Source: Candidatus Defluviilinea gracilis (GTDB lineage: Bacteria; Chloroflexota; Anaerolineae; Anaerolineales; Villigracilaceae). From it: a stretch of DNA of 64,000 nucleotides. The position numbers and the translations under genes were made by a program. Positions 34,738 to 43,632 of the stretch are shown here, piece after piece. Location: positions 186,001 through 250,000 of the forward strand of contig JADJWS010000003.1 in NCBI GenBank assembly GCA_016716235.1, in the 5' to 3' direction. Below the pieces are notes generated by a model. That model searched no databases, was not told the DNA's origin, and was given only the letters and a program-made list of their open reading frames with translations. Within the stretch, counting starts at the first letter, position 1; every line of letters starts with the position of its first letter.

Positions 34738-35172
34738 TCAGTAAATGTAGATCACTTGGCCCGCGTAGATGTAGTTTGCATTCGGGATGCCGTTCCTCCA
34801 TTGCAAGTGACTGACCGTCACGCCGTAGTACATGGCGATCCCGCCCAGCGTATCGCCCCGGCATACCACGTAGTAACTGCCGTATGCGTTGTACCCGGGT
34901 CCGCAGTAATACGAAACTGGATCGTATCCGCCGGGGATAGATAACACCTGCCCGGGGTAAATGTAGTACGAGTAATTTACCCAAGGGTTCGCCGCGACCA
35001 GCGACGAGAGCGACACCCCACAGTTCCGGGCAATTTTGGCGAGCCAGTCACCCGGCTGGACGTAGTACGTGCTTGGACAAGAAGACCAAGCCTGCGCGCG
35101 GGTCACGGTCGAGAAGGACGCAACCAGCAGGGCAACAACCATCAAAATTTGAACAATACGTTTGCCGTTCAT
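34738..35172 (-). CDS. secreted protein with two LysM domains
   Basis: About 144 residues; AAGGAGG 8-9 nt before the ATG at 35172 fixes the start. A signal peptide ends near TRAQA. Two LysM repeats follow: YYVQPGDWLAKIARNCGVSLSSLVAANPW and YYVVCRGDTLGGIAMYYGVTVSHLQWRNG. LysM binds peptidoglycan or chitin-like glycans. Tyr-rich linker. No catalytic domain, so a wall-binding or structural role is likely. Confidence 0.93.
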   Translation of the reverse strand: MNGKRIVQILMVVALLVASFSTVTRAQAWSSCPSTYYVQPGDWLAKIARNCGVSLSSLVAANPWVNYSYYIYPGQVLSIPGGYDPVSYYCGPGYNAYGSYYVVCRGDTLGGIAMYYGVTVSHLQWRNGIPNANYIYAGQVIYIY

Positions 35173-35299
35173 AGAAACCGCCTCCTTAGAAATTGACGTG
35201 TGAACACTACTTACAACCCCAGTGTACAAACTTCGGTGTCAAATTTCAAGCATGACCTTTGGCATGTTTTTGAATGAGGCAGTCCCCAGCCTGCCGAAC

Positions 35300-35707
35300 C
35301 TACCTCTTCGTCACATGCCCCAACTTCTCAAGCATTCCGAGAAAATCGCGCTGCGCCCACCTCTCCGCGATCTTCCCGCCCTGGAAGCGGAAAATATCCA
35401 CGCCGGTAAAGGTCACACAGCGGTTGACAGGCGGAAATCCGCGAAACGAGCCGGACTGGGTGGCTGTAAACTCCACCCGCGCCACAACCTTGTCGCCCTC
35501 GGCGATCAAATCCTCGATTTTGGCTTGGATGTCCGGGAAAATTCGCAGCATGACGGCGTACAACTTCTTGAAATTCTCCAACCCCGCCCCCCGCGCGGCA
35601 TGATCGTCAACATTATCAAGGATCATTTCGTCGGCAAGGTCGAGCTTCCTTTCGTTGACCAGTTCCTCATAAAAGCGGCGGATCGCCGCCTTGTTCTGTT
35701 CAGACAT
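35300..35707 (-). CDS. SnoaL-like ester cyclase/NTF2-fold protein
   Basis: 135 residues from the ATG at 35707 (CGGAGAA upstream). NKAAIRRFYEELVNERKLDLADEMI...DDHAARGAGLENFKKLYAVML and GGKIAERWAQRDFLGML match the SnoaL-like polyketide cyclase family, a broad NTF2-like group. Substrate unknown. Confidence 0.85.
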   Translation of the reverse strand: MSEQNKAAIRRFYEELVNERKLDLADEMILDNVDDHAARGAGLENFKKLYAVMLRIFPDIQAKIEDLIAEGDKVVARVEFTATQSGSFRGFPPVNRCVTFTGVDIFRFQGGKIAERWAQRDFLGMLEKLGHVTKR

Positions 35708-35893
35708 ACATTCTCCGAATTTATGATTTATGTCCAGCGTTCTCAATGCTACCATTGAAATTTTTTTCACGGGAGTAGATCCTGATATTCCGAAGTCGAA
35801 GTCAAGGCGGCGTATATGACGCGACATTGACAGCCTAAAACGCGAGGTAAATCTCGCGTTACGAAGGGAACAGCCTTTAAAACTTGCTTACGG

Positions 35894-35899
35894 TATAAT
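35894..35899 (+). promoter_or_regulatory. -10 box TATAAT, leaderless start of PSP1 gene
   Basis: TATAAT, 7 nt (TCCGACT), ATG. No ribosome site precedes the gene. Confidence 0.7.
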
Positions 35900-35906
35900 T
35901 CCGACT

Positions 35907-36845
35907 ATGCAAACACAAATTATCGGAGTCCGCTTTACCAAAGTGGGCAAAATCTATCATTTTGACACAACGTCCGTACCGGACGTGCAGATCGGCGAAC
36001 ACGTGATCGTGGATACCTCGCGCGGCAAACACCTCGGCGAGGTCATCCGCGTGGAGAAGGAAACGCCTCCCAAACCGGAAGGCGGCTGGAGGTCCGTGGA
36101 GAGGCGCGCCACCCCGCGCGACCTGCTCCTGCTCCAGTCGTGGCAATCCAAACAGACCGAAGCGATGATCAACTGCCGCGCCCGCGCATCCGAACTTAAA
36201 CTCGAAGGAGTCAAGATCGTCGCCGCCGAATATAACTACGACGGCTCGCGCCTCGCTTTCCTTTTCAGCACAGAGACCGAAGAAAAAGTTGACCTCAAGT
36301 CGCTGAAAAAAGACATGCACAACTTGTATCCGAACACGAACATCGAACTGAGGCAGATCGGTCCGCGCGACGTGGCGAAGATCATCGGCGGCATGGGCGC
36401 GTGCGGGATCGAAACGCGCTGTTGCTCGAAGTTCCTCACCGACTTCTCCCCCATCTCGATCAAGATGGCGAAAGAGCAGGGCATCTCGCTCACGCCGGAG
36501 GAGATCACCGGCATGTGCGGACGTTTGCGATGCTGTCTCATTTACGAATACGAGCAATACGTCGAAGCGCGCAAATCATTGCCGAAGCGCAACAAGCGCG
36601 TGGTCACGCCGAAGGGCGAAGGCAAAGTGATTGACGTGTTGCCCATGAGCAACAAAGTAATGGTGCTGCTCGAAACCGAAGAAGGCAAACGGTTCACCGA
36701 AACCTTCGACCACACCGACTTGCAACCCTGGGATGAACTCGAAGCCCTGCGCCGCAAATCGAACGCGCCCTGCGACCGTCACAACTCCGGCGGATGCACG
36801 TGCGGCAAATCGAGCCCATTGAAAAAACATGGCAGACAAAACTAA
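35907..36845 (+). CDS. PSP1-domain protein, RicT/YaaT-like
   Basis: A 312-residue cytoplasmic protein. The PSP1 core has GACGIETRCCSKFL and TGMCGRLRCCLIYEYEQY, the conserved Cys clusters of the YaaT/RicT family, which in Bacillus subtilis belongs to a complex with Fe-S clusters promoting mRNA maturation. A C-terminal Cys tail (CDRHNSGGCTCGK) is extra. It overlaps the next gene by 17 bases. Confidence 0.9.
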   Translation: MQTQIIGVRFTKVGKIYHFDTTSVPDVQIGEHVIVDTSRGKHLGEVIRVEKETPPKPEGGWRSVERRATPRDLLLLQSWQSKQTEAMINCRARASELKLEGVKIVAAEYNYDGSRLAFLFSTETEEKVDLKSLKKDMHNLYPNTNIELRQIGPRDVAKIIGGMGACGIETRCCSKFLTDFSPISIKMAKEQGISLTPEEITGMCGRLRCCLIYEYEQYVEARKSLPKRNKRVVTPKGEGKVIDVLPMSNKVMVLLETEEGKRFTETFDHTDLQPWDELEALRRKSNAPCDRHNSGGCTCGKSSPLKKHGRQN

Positions 36846-37557
36846 CGCGTGGGAAACCTCCCAAAAAATTCTGGTAATTCTGGCTCATCCAGATGATCCA
36901 GAATTTTTTTGCGGCGCGTCGCTCGCCAAGTGGGCGCGCGCCGGGCACGAAATCACCTACCTGCTTTTGACGTGCGGCGACAAGGGATTCAATCCCACCA
37001 CACAGCCAGACATGACGACGGAGAAACTGTGCGCGCTTCGCCATGTGGAACAACGCAATGCGGCGAATGTCATCGGCGCAAAAGCGGTTCATTTTCTCGA
37101 CGTGGAGGATGGTTACCTCACCCCCAACCTTGACCTCCGCCGCGACATTGTGCGCGAGATCCGCCGCCACAAGCCGGATATCCTCGTCACGTGCGATCCG
37201 CAAAACCTATTTGCGATGTACGGACTCAACCACCCCGACCATCGCGCCTGCGGACAAGTGGTGTTGGATGCGGTCTTCCCCGCCGCAGGGAGCAAAGTAT
37301 TCTTCCCCGAATTGATTGATGAAGGCTTCGAACCTCACATGCCGAAAGAAGTTTGGTGCTCCTTAACTCTCCAGCCAAACACCATCCTCGACGTGACCGA
37401 CACGTGGGATGTAAAACTCAAAGCCTTGTTTGAACACACAACGCAAATACAAGAACCCGATAAACTCGCCGAGCGCATGAAATCCCGCCGCGCCGAAGAC
37501 AGCACCGAAGAAAATCCGCGCTATGAAGAAAAGTTCAGAGTCGTCAAATATAGTTAA
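36829..37557 (+). CDS. PIG-L/LmbE-family deacetylase
   Basis: A 242-residue protein. AHPDDPEFFCG is the Zn-binding AHPDDxE motif, with HPDH (residue about 140) as the third ligand region. The family removes acetyl groups from GlcNAc-like sugars (mycothiol, bacillithiol, glycan precursors). Substrate unknown. Translationally coupled to the PSP1 gene. Confidence 0.9.
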   Translation: MADKTNAWETSQKILVILAHPDDPEFFCGASLAKWARAGHEITYLLLTCGDKGFNPTTQPDMTTEKLCALRHVEQRNAANVIGAKAVHFLDVEDGYLTPNLDLRRDIVREIRRHKPDILVTCDPQNLFAMYGLNHPDHRACGQVVLDAVFPAAGSKVFFPELIDEGFEPHMPKEVWCSLTLQPNTILDVTDTWDVKLKALFEHTTQIQEPDKLAERMKSRRAEDSTEENPRYEEKFRVVKYS

Positions 37558-37577
37558 CGATGAACACGCAATATCCA

Positions 37578-37632
37578 ACAACTTAGTCGCAGTCTCTATT
37601 CTCTATTCTCTATTTCTCCAATTCTCTTTTGC
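37578..37632. repeat. CTCTATTCTC low-complexity spacer
   Basis: GTCTCTATTCTCTATTCTCT and CCAATTCTCT words at about 8-10 nt spacing, related to spacers at 19940, 28870 and 57420. Confidence 0.5.
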
Positions 37633-37660
37633 AATTACCACTTACCCAAAGGAGCCTCCT

Positions 37661-38851
37661 ATGCCCAACTTCCTCCAGCACGCCGAAGAACTCTTCCCCT
37701 ACACCCAGACCCTGCGCCGCGATTTTCATAAACATCCCGAACTTGGGTTCAACGAGATCCGCACGGGCGGCATCGTCGCCAAAGAACTCGAAGCCCTCGG
37801 GCTTGAAGTGACCAAAGGAGTCGGCAAGACCGGCGTGGTCGGCTATCTCGAAGGCTCGCGCCCCGGTCCGACGATCCTCCTCCGCTTCGACATGGACGCG
37901 CTCCCCATCAACGAAGAGACCGGTGCGGAATATTCGTCCACGAATCCCGGCGTGATGCACGCCTGCGGACACGACGGTCACACCGCCATCGGACTCACCG
38001 TTGCGAAAATGCTCCACGCCCACCGCGACGAACTCGCAGGCAGTATCAAGTTTTGCTTCCAACCATCCGAGGAGGGAACGAACGGACAAGAGGTCGGCGG
38101 CGCGTTGATGATGATGCGCGACGGTGTTTTAGAATCGCCCAAGGTGGAAAAGACGTTGTCGCTTCATGTGTGGAACGACAAGCCTGTCGGCTGGTTGAGC
38201 GTGGCGAAAGGACCCGTGATGGCTGGCGCGGAATTGTTCTCCGTCAAATTGACCGGCAAAGGCGGGCACGGAGCCGCGCCGCACACAACCGTTGACCCGG
38301 TCGTCGCCGCGGCGCAGATCGTCACCGCGCTTCAAACGGTCGTCTCGCGCAACGTTCCCCCGCTCAAACCGGCGGTGATCAGCGTCACATCCATTCACGC
38401 TGGCTCCGCGTTCAACATCATCCCTCAAACCGCCGAACTCAACGGCACGATTCGAAACTTCGACCCCGAGGTTCGCAAGATGGTGCTGGCGCGTTTCGAG
38501 GAGATCGCGCGCGGCGTCGGCACGTCTATGGGATGCGAAGTGGAGATCACGCTCAAGCAAGTCACCCCGACAGTCATCAACGATGAAACCGTCACCGAAA
38601 GCGTGTTCAAATCCGCGCAGACGCTTTTCCCCGAAGCCGAGATCGAAACCACTCCCTACCTGACCATGGGCGCGGAAGATATGGGCTATATGCAGGAACA
38701 AGTGAACGGCTGTTACTTCATGATCGGCTCGGCGAACGATGAAAAGAATCTCAACTACAACCATCACCATCCCAAGTTCGATTTTGACGAACGCGCCTTG
38801 GTCACCGGCGCGGCGCTGATGGCAACCGCGGCGGCGGATTTGTTGAAGTAA
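37661..38851 (+). CDS. M20 metallopeptidase/amidohydrolase
   Basis: About 396 residues from the ATG at 37661 (AAAGGAGCC upstream). FDMDALPI, ACGHDGHTAIGL, QPSEEGTNG and the late HHPKFDFDE give the Cys/His/Glu metal ligands of the IAA-Leu/N-acyl-amino-acid hydrolase (M20D) branch. It cleaves N-acyl amino acids or small peptides in the cytoplasm. Confidence 0.93.
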   Translation: MPNFLQHAEELFPYTQTLRRDFHKHPELGFNEIRTGGIVAKELEALGLEVTKGVGKTGVVGYLEGSRPGPTILLRFDMDALPINEETGAEYSSTNPGVMHACGHDGHTAIGLTVAKMLHAHRDELAGSIKFCFQPSEEGTNGQEVGGALMMMRDGVLESPKVEKTLSLHVWNDKPVGWLSVAKGPVMAGAELFSVKLTGKGGHGAAPHTTVDPVVAAAQIVTALQTVVSRNVPPLKPAVISVTSIHAGSAFNIIPQTAELNGTIRNFDPEVRKMVLARFEEIARGVGTSMGCEVEITLKQVTPTVINDETVTESVFKSAQTLFPEAEIETTPYLTMGAEDMGYMQEQVNGCYFMIGSANDEKNLNYNHHHPKFDFDERALVTGAALMATAAADLLK

Positions 38852-38931
38852 CATGCGCCCCGCACCGGGAAGCCGCTTATCCGAAAACCATCCATGGGAT
38901 GGATGTTTGACCTTGCGGAAAGGCGCGGTCA

Positions 38932-40476
38932 ATGCTTCCCCCTAACACGGGCGTTAGCGCCGCCTTATTCATCGCGGGGGCGCTATGCCTTGTCGGGGTT
39001 TTTATCACTCTGCACGTTCGCAACAGCCCGACAGGCGCGTCATCATTAATAACCTTGCTGTTCAGTTTATGCTGGTGGGATATTACGTACGGTTTATTTT
39101 TAGCAAACGCGCCCTCGCTGTATCCTAATTTTTGGCTGTATACCGTTTACGTGGGAGTCGTTTTTACCCCGCCGTCGGTGCTATGGTTCGCCATACAAAT
39201 TTCGGGGCTAACTACATGGTCGAAGCCTTCGCTCGTCGTCGGTCTGTACGCCGTCTCCGTTCTGGTTTTGACGCTCCTGGCAACCGACTCGTACCACGGC
39301 TTATTTTTTGAGGGACGCGAAATCAAAAGCGCGAAAATGATCTTAAGCGGAGGTCCGATCTTCTGGGCAAACCTCGCCTACTCCTACGCGCTCATGTTGA
39401 CCAGCCTGTTCATCCTGATGCGCCGTTTCAGAAAAGCGGCTGGGATCTACCGAAAGCAATTGGGGATCATTTTGCTCGGCATCGGCATTCCGTGGGTCAG
39501 CAATTTTGTTTTCGTCGCCGGGCTAAGTCCGCTGCCAAACATGGACAACACCCCGCTGTTCTTTACCGTCACAGGAATTATCTTCACATACGCGCTGTTG
39601 CGGTATCGTTTGTTGGATATCATCCCGATCGCGCGCGATGTCTTGATCGAGAACATGAGCGACGGCGTCATCGTGCTGGATTCGCAAAACCGCCTGGTGG
39701 ATTTCAACCCCGCCGCTCTACAAAGCCTCGGGCTGGAGCAACCGCCTCAAATGGGGCAACCCGCCAACGAGATGTTCGCCAAATGGCCAGAACTCACGGA
39801 AGATTTCGCCGGCGTCAACGACATTCGCGTCGAGCTATCCTTCGACCAGCCGACCCGCGCCTTCCTGGATTTGAAAATTTCTTCGTTATACGATCGTCGC
39901 TCCAACTTTCTGGGACGACTCATCGTTTGGAGAGACATTACCCCGCTCAAAAATGCCCAAGCCGAATTACAAGAACAAGCCACCCGCGATCCATTGACCG
40001 GATTGTACAATCGCCGCTACCTGAGCGAGGTGCTAACGCGCGAACTGGCGCGCGCCGCCCGCGAAAATGATCCGATCAGTCTGGCAATCATTGACATCGA
40101 CGATTTCAAGCGCTTGAACGACACCTACGGTCATCCCGCCGGGGACACCGTACTACAGGGCTTCGCGCGGCAACTCCTCAACCAAACGCGAGTTGAGGAT
40201 ACGGTCTATCGGTATGGCGGCGAGGAATTTCTCGTTCTCCTGCCAAATTGCGCGGGCGCAAACGCCATAAAAATTGCGGAGAAATTGAGAATTTCTTTTC
40301 AAGATTCGAACACTGCCTACAACATCGGAACGAAGGGGATTACCATTTCCTGCGGTATTGCGGAATTCCCAACCGATGGAAAAACCAGCGAAGAACTCAT
40401 CGCTACAGCGGACCAATTCCTCTATCACGCGAAAGCGACGGGCAAGAATCGCGTTATTGCGCGCGCAAATCGTTGA
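38932..40476 (+). CDS. diguanylate cyclase with 7TM sensor and PAS domain
   Basis: A 514-residue protein. Seven hydrophobic helices (about 1-225; the histidine-kinase-type 7TM N-terminal domain), a PAS domain (about 235-345, VLDSQNRLVDFNPAALQSLG), then GGDEF with RDPLTGLYNRRYL, DIDDFKRLNDTYGHPAGD and RYGGEEFLVLLPN. RVED precedes the active site at the I-site spacing, so c-di-GMP product inhibition is expected. No EAL or PilZ gene nearby. The ATG at 38932 has weak context. Confidence 0.92.
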   Translation: MLPPNTGVSAALFIAGALCLVGVFITLHVRNSPTGASSLITLLFSLCWWDITYGLFLANAPSLYPNFWLYTVYVGVVFTPPSVLWFAIQISGLTTWSKPSLVVGLYAVSVLVLTLLATDSYHGLFFEGREIKSAKMILSGGPIFWANLAYSYALMLTSLFILMRRFRKAAGIYRKQLGIILLGIGIPWVSNFVFVAGLSPLPNMDNTPLFFTVTGIIFTYALLRYRLLDIIPIARDVLIENMSDGVIVLDSQNRLVDFNPAALQSLGLEQPPQMGQPANEMFAKWPELTEDFAGVNDIRVELSFDQPTRAFLDLKISSLYDRRSNFLGRLIVWRDITPLKNAQAELQEQATRDPLTGLYNRRYLSEVLTRELARAARENDPISLAIIDIDDFKRLNDTYGHPAGDTVLQGFARQLLNQTRVEDTVYRYGGEEFLVLLPNCAGANAIKIAEKLRISFQDSNTAYNIGTKGITISCGIAEFPTDGKTSEELIATADQFLYHAKATGKNRVIARANR

Positions 40477-40814
40477 AAACGATGAAGCGCGGAAACAGCG
40501 CCCAATTACATCATGCGCTGAAGCAAACGCGACATGAATGTTGCGTTACGAGAACCGAATCGCCTCAATATCTTTTTGGACGCAGACCCTTGCACCGCCC
40601 GCAAGGGCAGGTGAAAACGCTGATTTCGCTGATTCAAAAGAAAGAGAATCTGCGGTGTCAGCGCGCTTCGCGGTCAGTGTCCCGATGTTGAAAGTGTGCG
40701 TTAATCAAATCGTCCGCTTTTTATTTTCGACTTTGGGGGCAACTTATTCATGACAAACAGTCTACGATCATCAATCCCAACGCGCTAAATTGCCTGCTAC
40801 ACGAACGAAAAACC
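40477..40814. other. non-coding spacer with repeats
   Basis: No gene recognised. It contains a GCCCGCAAGGGC dyad near 40597 and, at about 40610-40664, an inverted version of the CGCTGATT/AATCTGCGG repeat family seen at 21832 and 41434. Confidence 0.6.
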
Positions 40815-40843
40815 TTGACAGACTGCTATCTTAGTTATATACT
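40815..40843 (+). promoter_or_regulatory. strong promoter TTGACA-17-TATACT
   Basis: TTGACA 40815-40820, 17-nt spacer, TATACT 40838-40843. Transcription start is expected near 40850, within the palindrome at 40846-40863. Confidence 0.88.
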
Positions 40844-40845
40844 TC

Positions 40846-40863
40846 GTTTAGTAATTACTAAAC
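40846..40863. promoter_or_regulatory. 18-bp perfect palindrome, operator
   Basis: GTTTAGTAATTACTAAAC is a perfect dyad lying directly on the transcription start of the GbsR/MarR-type gene. Size and AT-rich centre fit MarR-superfamily sites. Autorepression is inferred. Confidence 0.8.
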
Positions 40864-40882
40864 ATACATAACGAGACAGTCC

Positions 40883-41407
40883 ATGCCGCAATCACTCACA
40901 AGCATCAAAAAAGACTTTACCGAGGGCTTGAGCCAGATCAGCCGCTTCTGGGGATTCCCCAAAGGGATGGGCGCGATCTTCGCTGTGCTATATCTCTCCC
41001 CCGCTCCTCTATCACTGGATGAAATTGTCGCCGAGACCGGGTTGACCAAAGGCGCGATCAGCACGGAAATCCGCGCATTGGCGCGTATGGGACTCGTCCA
41101 CCGCTCGACCAAACTCGGCGACCGCAAGGATTATTACGAAGCGGAAGCCGATTTCTACGCGGCGATCAAATCCATTTTGAAGGAACGCCAGAACAGCGAA
41201 TTCGACCGCGCCATCGGTTCGGTAAAAGCCGCATTGACGGCGATGGACGAGAACTGGGTGGAAAACGACGAGTGGAAGTTCACGTACAAGCGCGTTCAGG
41301 CATTACAGGAATTTTTCGACGCAGTTGACAGTCTGTCGAAAGCTGTGATCAAGTTAGAGAGCCTGGGCTTGTCGAATGTTTCGAAAGTGTTGAGCGTGTT
41401 GAAATAG
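40883..41407 (+). CDS. GbsR/MarR-type winged-helix regulator
   Basis: A 174-residue protein. SRFWGFPKGMGAIFAVLYLSPAPLSLDEIVAETGLTKGAISTEIRALARMGLV is the wHTH of the GbsR-like MarR subgroup; the wing follows (RSTKLGDRKDYYEAE), then a dimerisation helix region. It probably represses its own promoter through the palindrome just upstream. Other targets, perhaps the epimerase-like gene downstream, are unknown. Confidence 0.88.
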   Translation: MPQSLTSIKKDFTEGLSQISRFWGFPKGMGAIFAVLYLSPAPLSLDEIVAETGLTKGAISTEIRALARMGLVHRSTKLGDRKDYYEAEADFYAAIKSILKERQNSEFDRAIGSVKAALTAMDENWVENDEWKFTYKRVQALQEFFDAVDSLSKAVIKLESLGLSNVSKVLSVLK

Positions 41408-41512
41408 ACTTTATCGGTAATAAGCACCTTTGTTGGACGCTGAAAAACGCAGATTTTTTTCTCTTTGAATCAGCGTTCATCTGCGTCCCAAGGTATTTCC
41501 GATAGAGTCTAA
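41407..41512. repeat. nested dyad element
   Basis: Outer ends TAGACTTTATCGGTAATA and TATTTCCGATAGAGTCTA are near-perfect inverted repeats. Nested inside (41434-41490) is a GGACGCTGA...AACGCAGATT...AATCAGCG...ATCTGCGTCCC unit like that at 21832. A further unit at 41555-41606 (GAGACTCTTCGGTCGCT, CTCCCTCAGAGTGACA) belongs to another family. Confidence 0.7.
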
Positions 41513-41623
41513 TAATTGATCGTGTCATTCTACAGGCATTCACGCTACGATGAATATCTTTCAAGCGATAGACGAGACTCTTCGGTCGCTATCGCTCCCT
41601 CAGAGTGACATGAAGGAGTCAAA

Positions 41624-42529
41624 ATGAAAATCGCAGTCACAGGCGCGTTCAGTTATACGGGCAAGTATGTCACAACAAGGTTACTTGCTCGCGGCGAGGA
41701 AGTCATCACACTGACCAATCACCCAAACCGCCCCAACCCATTCAACGGACAGGTGAAATCGTTTCCGCTTGATTTCGACGAGGCGAGCATGACCAAATCT
41801 CTGCAAGGCGCGGATGTGCTGGTCAACACCTATTGGGTTCGGTTTGATAAGGGAAAGAACACACAACCCCGCGCGGTGGAAAATACGCGCAAGTTGGTCA
41901 ATGCCGCGAAAGCCGCCGGGGTAAAGCGCATCGTTCACGTCAGCATTGCCAACCCATCGGCAGACTCGCATCTTCCATATTATTGGGGCAAAGCGGCGAA
42001 CGAGAAAGCCGTGATCGAATCGGGGATTCCCTACGCGATCATCCGCCCCACTGTGCTGGTCGGCGGCGGGGAGGATATTCTCATCAACAATATCGCTTTT
42101 CTTCTGCGGCGACTGCCCTTCATGCTTATCCCCGGCGACGGCTTGTATGGAATTCAGCCGGTTCACGTGGACGATGTGGCTGATCTTCTTGTGGAAGGCG
42201 CGTACAGCAAAGACAGTTACATCACTGACGCGGTTGGGGCCGAGAGATACACGTTCAAGGAGTTAGTCAAACTCGTGGGTGAAACGATCGGCGCAAATCG
42301 GCTCATCATTTCCGCGCCGCCGCGGCTGGCATTGCTTGCCTCGCAGTTCTTGAGCCTGTTTCTCAATGACGTGCTGCTCACGCCCGAAGAAGTGGATGGT
42401 TTGATGGGAAACTTGCTTGTTTCCAAAGACCCTGGGCGGGGGAAGATAAAGTTTTCAGCCTGGCTGGAAGACAACAAGAATGCGCTTGGAAAAAAATATG
42501 CCTCGGAGCTCGCGAAGCATTACCGATGA
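41624..42529 (+). CDS. NAD(P)-binding NmrA/NDUFA9-like dehydrogenase
   Basis: A 301-residue SDR-type protein with AAGGAG before the ATG. VTGAFSYTGKYVTTRLLARGEEV is the dinucleotide fold; the Tyr in PYYWGKAANEKAV is a possible YxxxK variant (Y-x-x-G-K). VHVDDVADLLV is typical of atypical/extended SDR (NDUFA9-like) proteins. Its role might be in quinone or complex I related chemistry, by analogy only. Overlaps the next gene by 4 bases. Confidence 0.82.
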   Translation: MKIAVTGAFSYTGKYVTTRLLARGEEVITLTNHPNRPNPFNGQVKSFPLDFDEASMTKSLQGADVLVNTYWVRFDKGKNTQPRAVENTRKLVNAAKAAGVKRIVHVSIANPSADSHLPYYWGKAANEKAVIESGIPYAIIRPTVLVGGGEDILINNIAFLLRRLPFMLIPGDGLYGIQPVHVDDVADLLVEGAYSKDSYITDAVGAERYTFKELVKLVGETIGANRLIISAPPRLALLASQFLSLFLNDVLLTPEEVDGLMGNLLVSKDPGRGKIKFSAWLEDNKNALGKKYASELAKHYR

Positions 42530-43017
42530 AAACAGTAGATTACCTTCGTTCTTCACTCCTGTTCCCGTACTTGCTATGGTTTGTCGCAGCACTCATACTT
42601 GCATTTGAAAATGATCGGTCTTCGATATTTGCTACGGGGCACGCCAACGAAACGATAATTACGATTGCCATCTTTTACACCTTCGGAATAGTTATTTGGA
42701 TATTCCCGTATTCAATTCTCGCAGGCATTTTGTGGTTTTGGAGTTTCGATCAATCTACAAATAGAATTGTGAAAGTTTTTGTCCTTTCACCTCTCATGAT
42801 GACAGTACTTGTCGCTATTGAGATTCTCCTCTTTTCCATTTCAACAAACGATGGGGTTTCCATCTCGGATTTCTTTGATACGGTAGTAGCTGTTGGTCTA
42901 TTCTCCATCCCATTTGGATATTCGATCATCGCGATTGTTGTGGTCATTCATAAATTATTACAGGTTGCGAAGTTGATTCAACCTGAAAATGAGATACCCC
43001 CAACACAATCACCTTAA
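42526..43017 (+). CDS. hypothetical four-helix membrane protein
   Basis: A 163-residue protein with four hydrophobic segments and almost no polar loops. Base composition is visibly AT-richer than its neighbours, which hints at acquisition from elsewhere. ATGA overlap with the preceding gene. No family recognised. Confidence 0.7.
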   Translation: MKTVDYLRSSLLFPYLLWFVAALILAFENDRSSIFATGHANETIITIAIFYTFGIVIWIFPYSILAGILWFWSFDQSTNRIVKVFVLSPLMMTVLVAIEILLFSISTNDGVSISDFFDTVVAVGLFSIPFGYSIIAIVVVIHKLLQVAKLIQPENEIPPTQSP

Positions 43018-43622
43018 TCGATCCTCACCATGCCGCTGCAAGTTGGGTTATCCATACAGCCGTAGTAGCGTTTGCCTTTGTCGGGTCCGGTGCGGTGCAT
43101 TCGCAGGACCATCATTCGCCCGCACACGGGGCAATGAGGAACCGAATCAACTCTCCCCGTGGCGCGAAGCGGTCTCGTCTGCTTCACTTTGAGAATCGCG
43201 AGTTGGAATAATTCCGCCAGGTCGTCTTCCGAATACTTTTCGCTGGACATCACATGCACGAGCGGAAGTCCCGCGCTGAGGAAGAGGTCGCCAAGGAATT
43301 GGTCGGCTTCGCGCGTTTCCGATTTGCCGACGGGCTTCACGAGTTCGATACCGAACACAGGCTGGAGGGTCTTCGGGTCGCACAGCAAAAAATCCACATG
43401 CTTGCGAAAAATTTTGTTGAAAAAATGCACGTTCTCGTTGGGGCGTACAATATAAAAAACGTCGCTGAGCGCAACTTTGGGACAGACCACATAATGCCTG
43501 CCCGCCATGTTTTGCAAAGCGCGAAACAACGCCAACTCGGGCGCAGACATGAACTTTTCGCGCAGGCGATACGGAAGACGCTCGTCTTGAATTTTCACTT
43601 GAGTGGATTCCCGAATCGCCAT
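43014..43622 (-). CDS. DUF2726-domain protein with topoisomerase-type zinc ribbon
   Basis: About 202 residues from the ATG at 43622. The DUF2726 nuclease-like domain (LREKFMSAPELALFRAL, HVDFLLCDPKTLQPVFGIELV) is followed by a C4 zinc finger CPVCGRMMVLRMHRTGPDKGKRYYGC of the topoisomerase I type. DNA or RNA processing is likely but undefined. TATAAT at 43632-43637 (minus) overlaps the hisN stop and lies 9 nt from the ATG. Confidence 0.82.
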   Translation of the reverse strand: MAIRESTQVKIQDERLPYRLREKFMSAPELALFRALQNMAGRHYVVCPKVALSDVFYIVRPNENVHFFNKIFRKHVDFLLCDPKTLQPVFGIELVKPVGKSETREADQFLGDLFLSAGLPLVHVMSSEKYSEDDLAELFQLAILKVKQTRPLRATGRVDSVPHCPVCGRMMVLRMHRTGPDKGKRYYGCMDNPTCSGMVRID

Positions 43623-43632
43623 GGTGAGCCCA

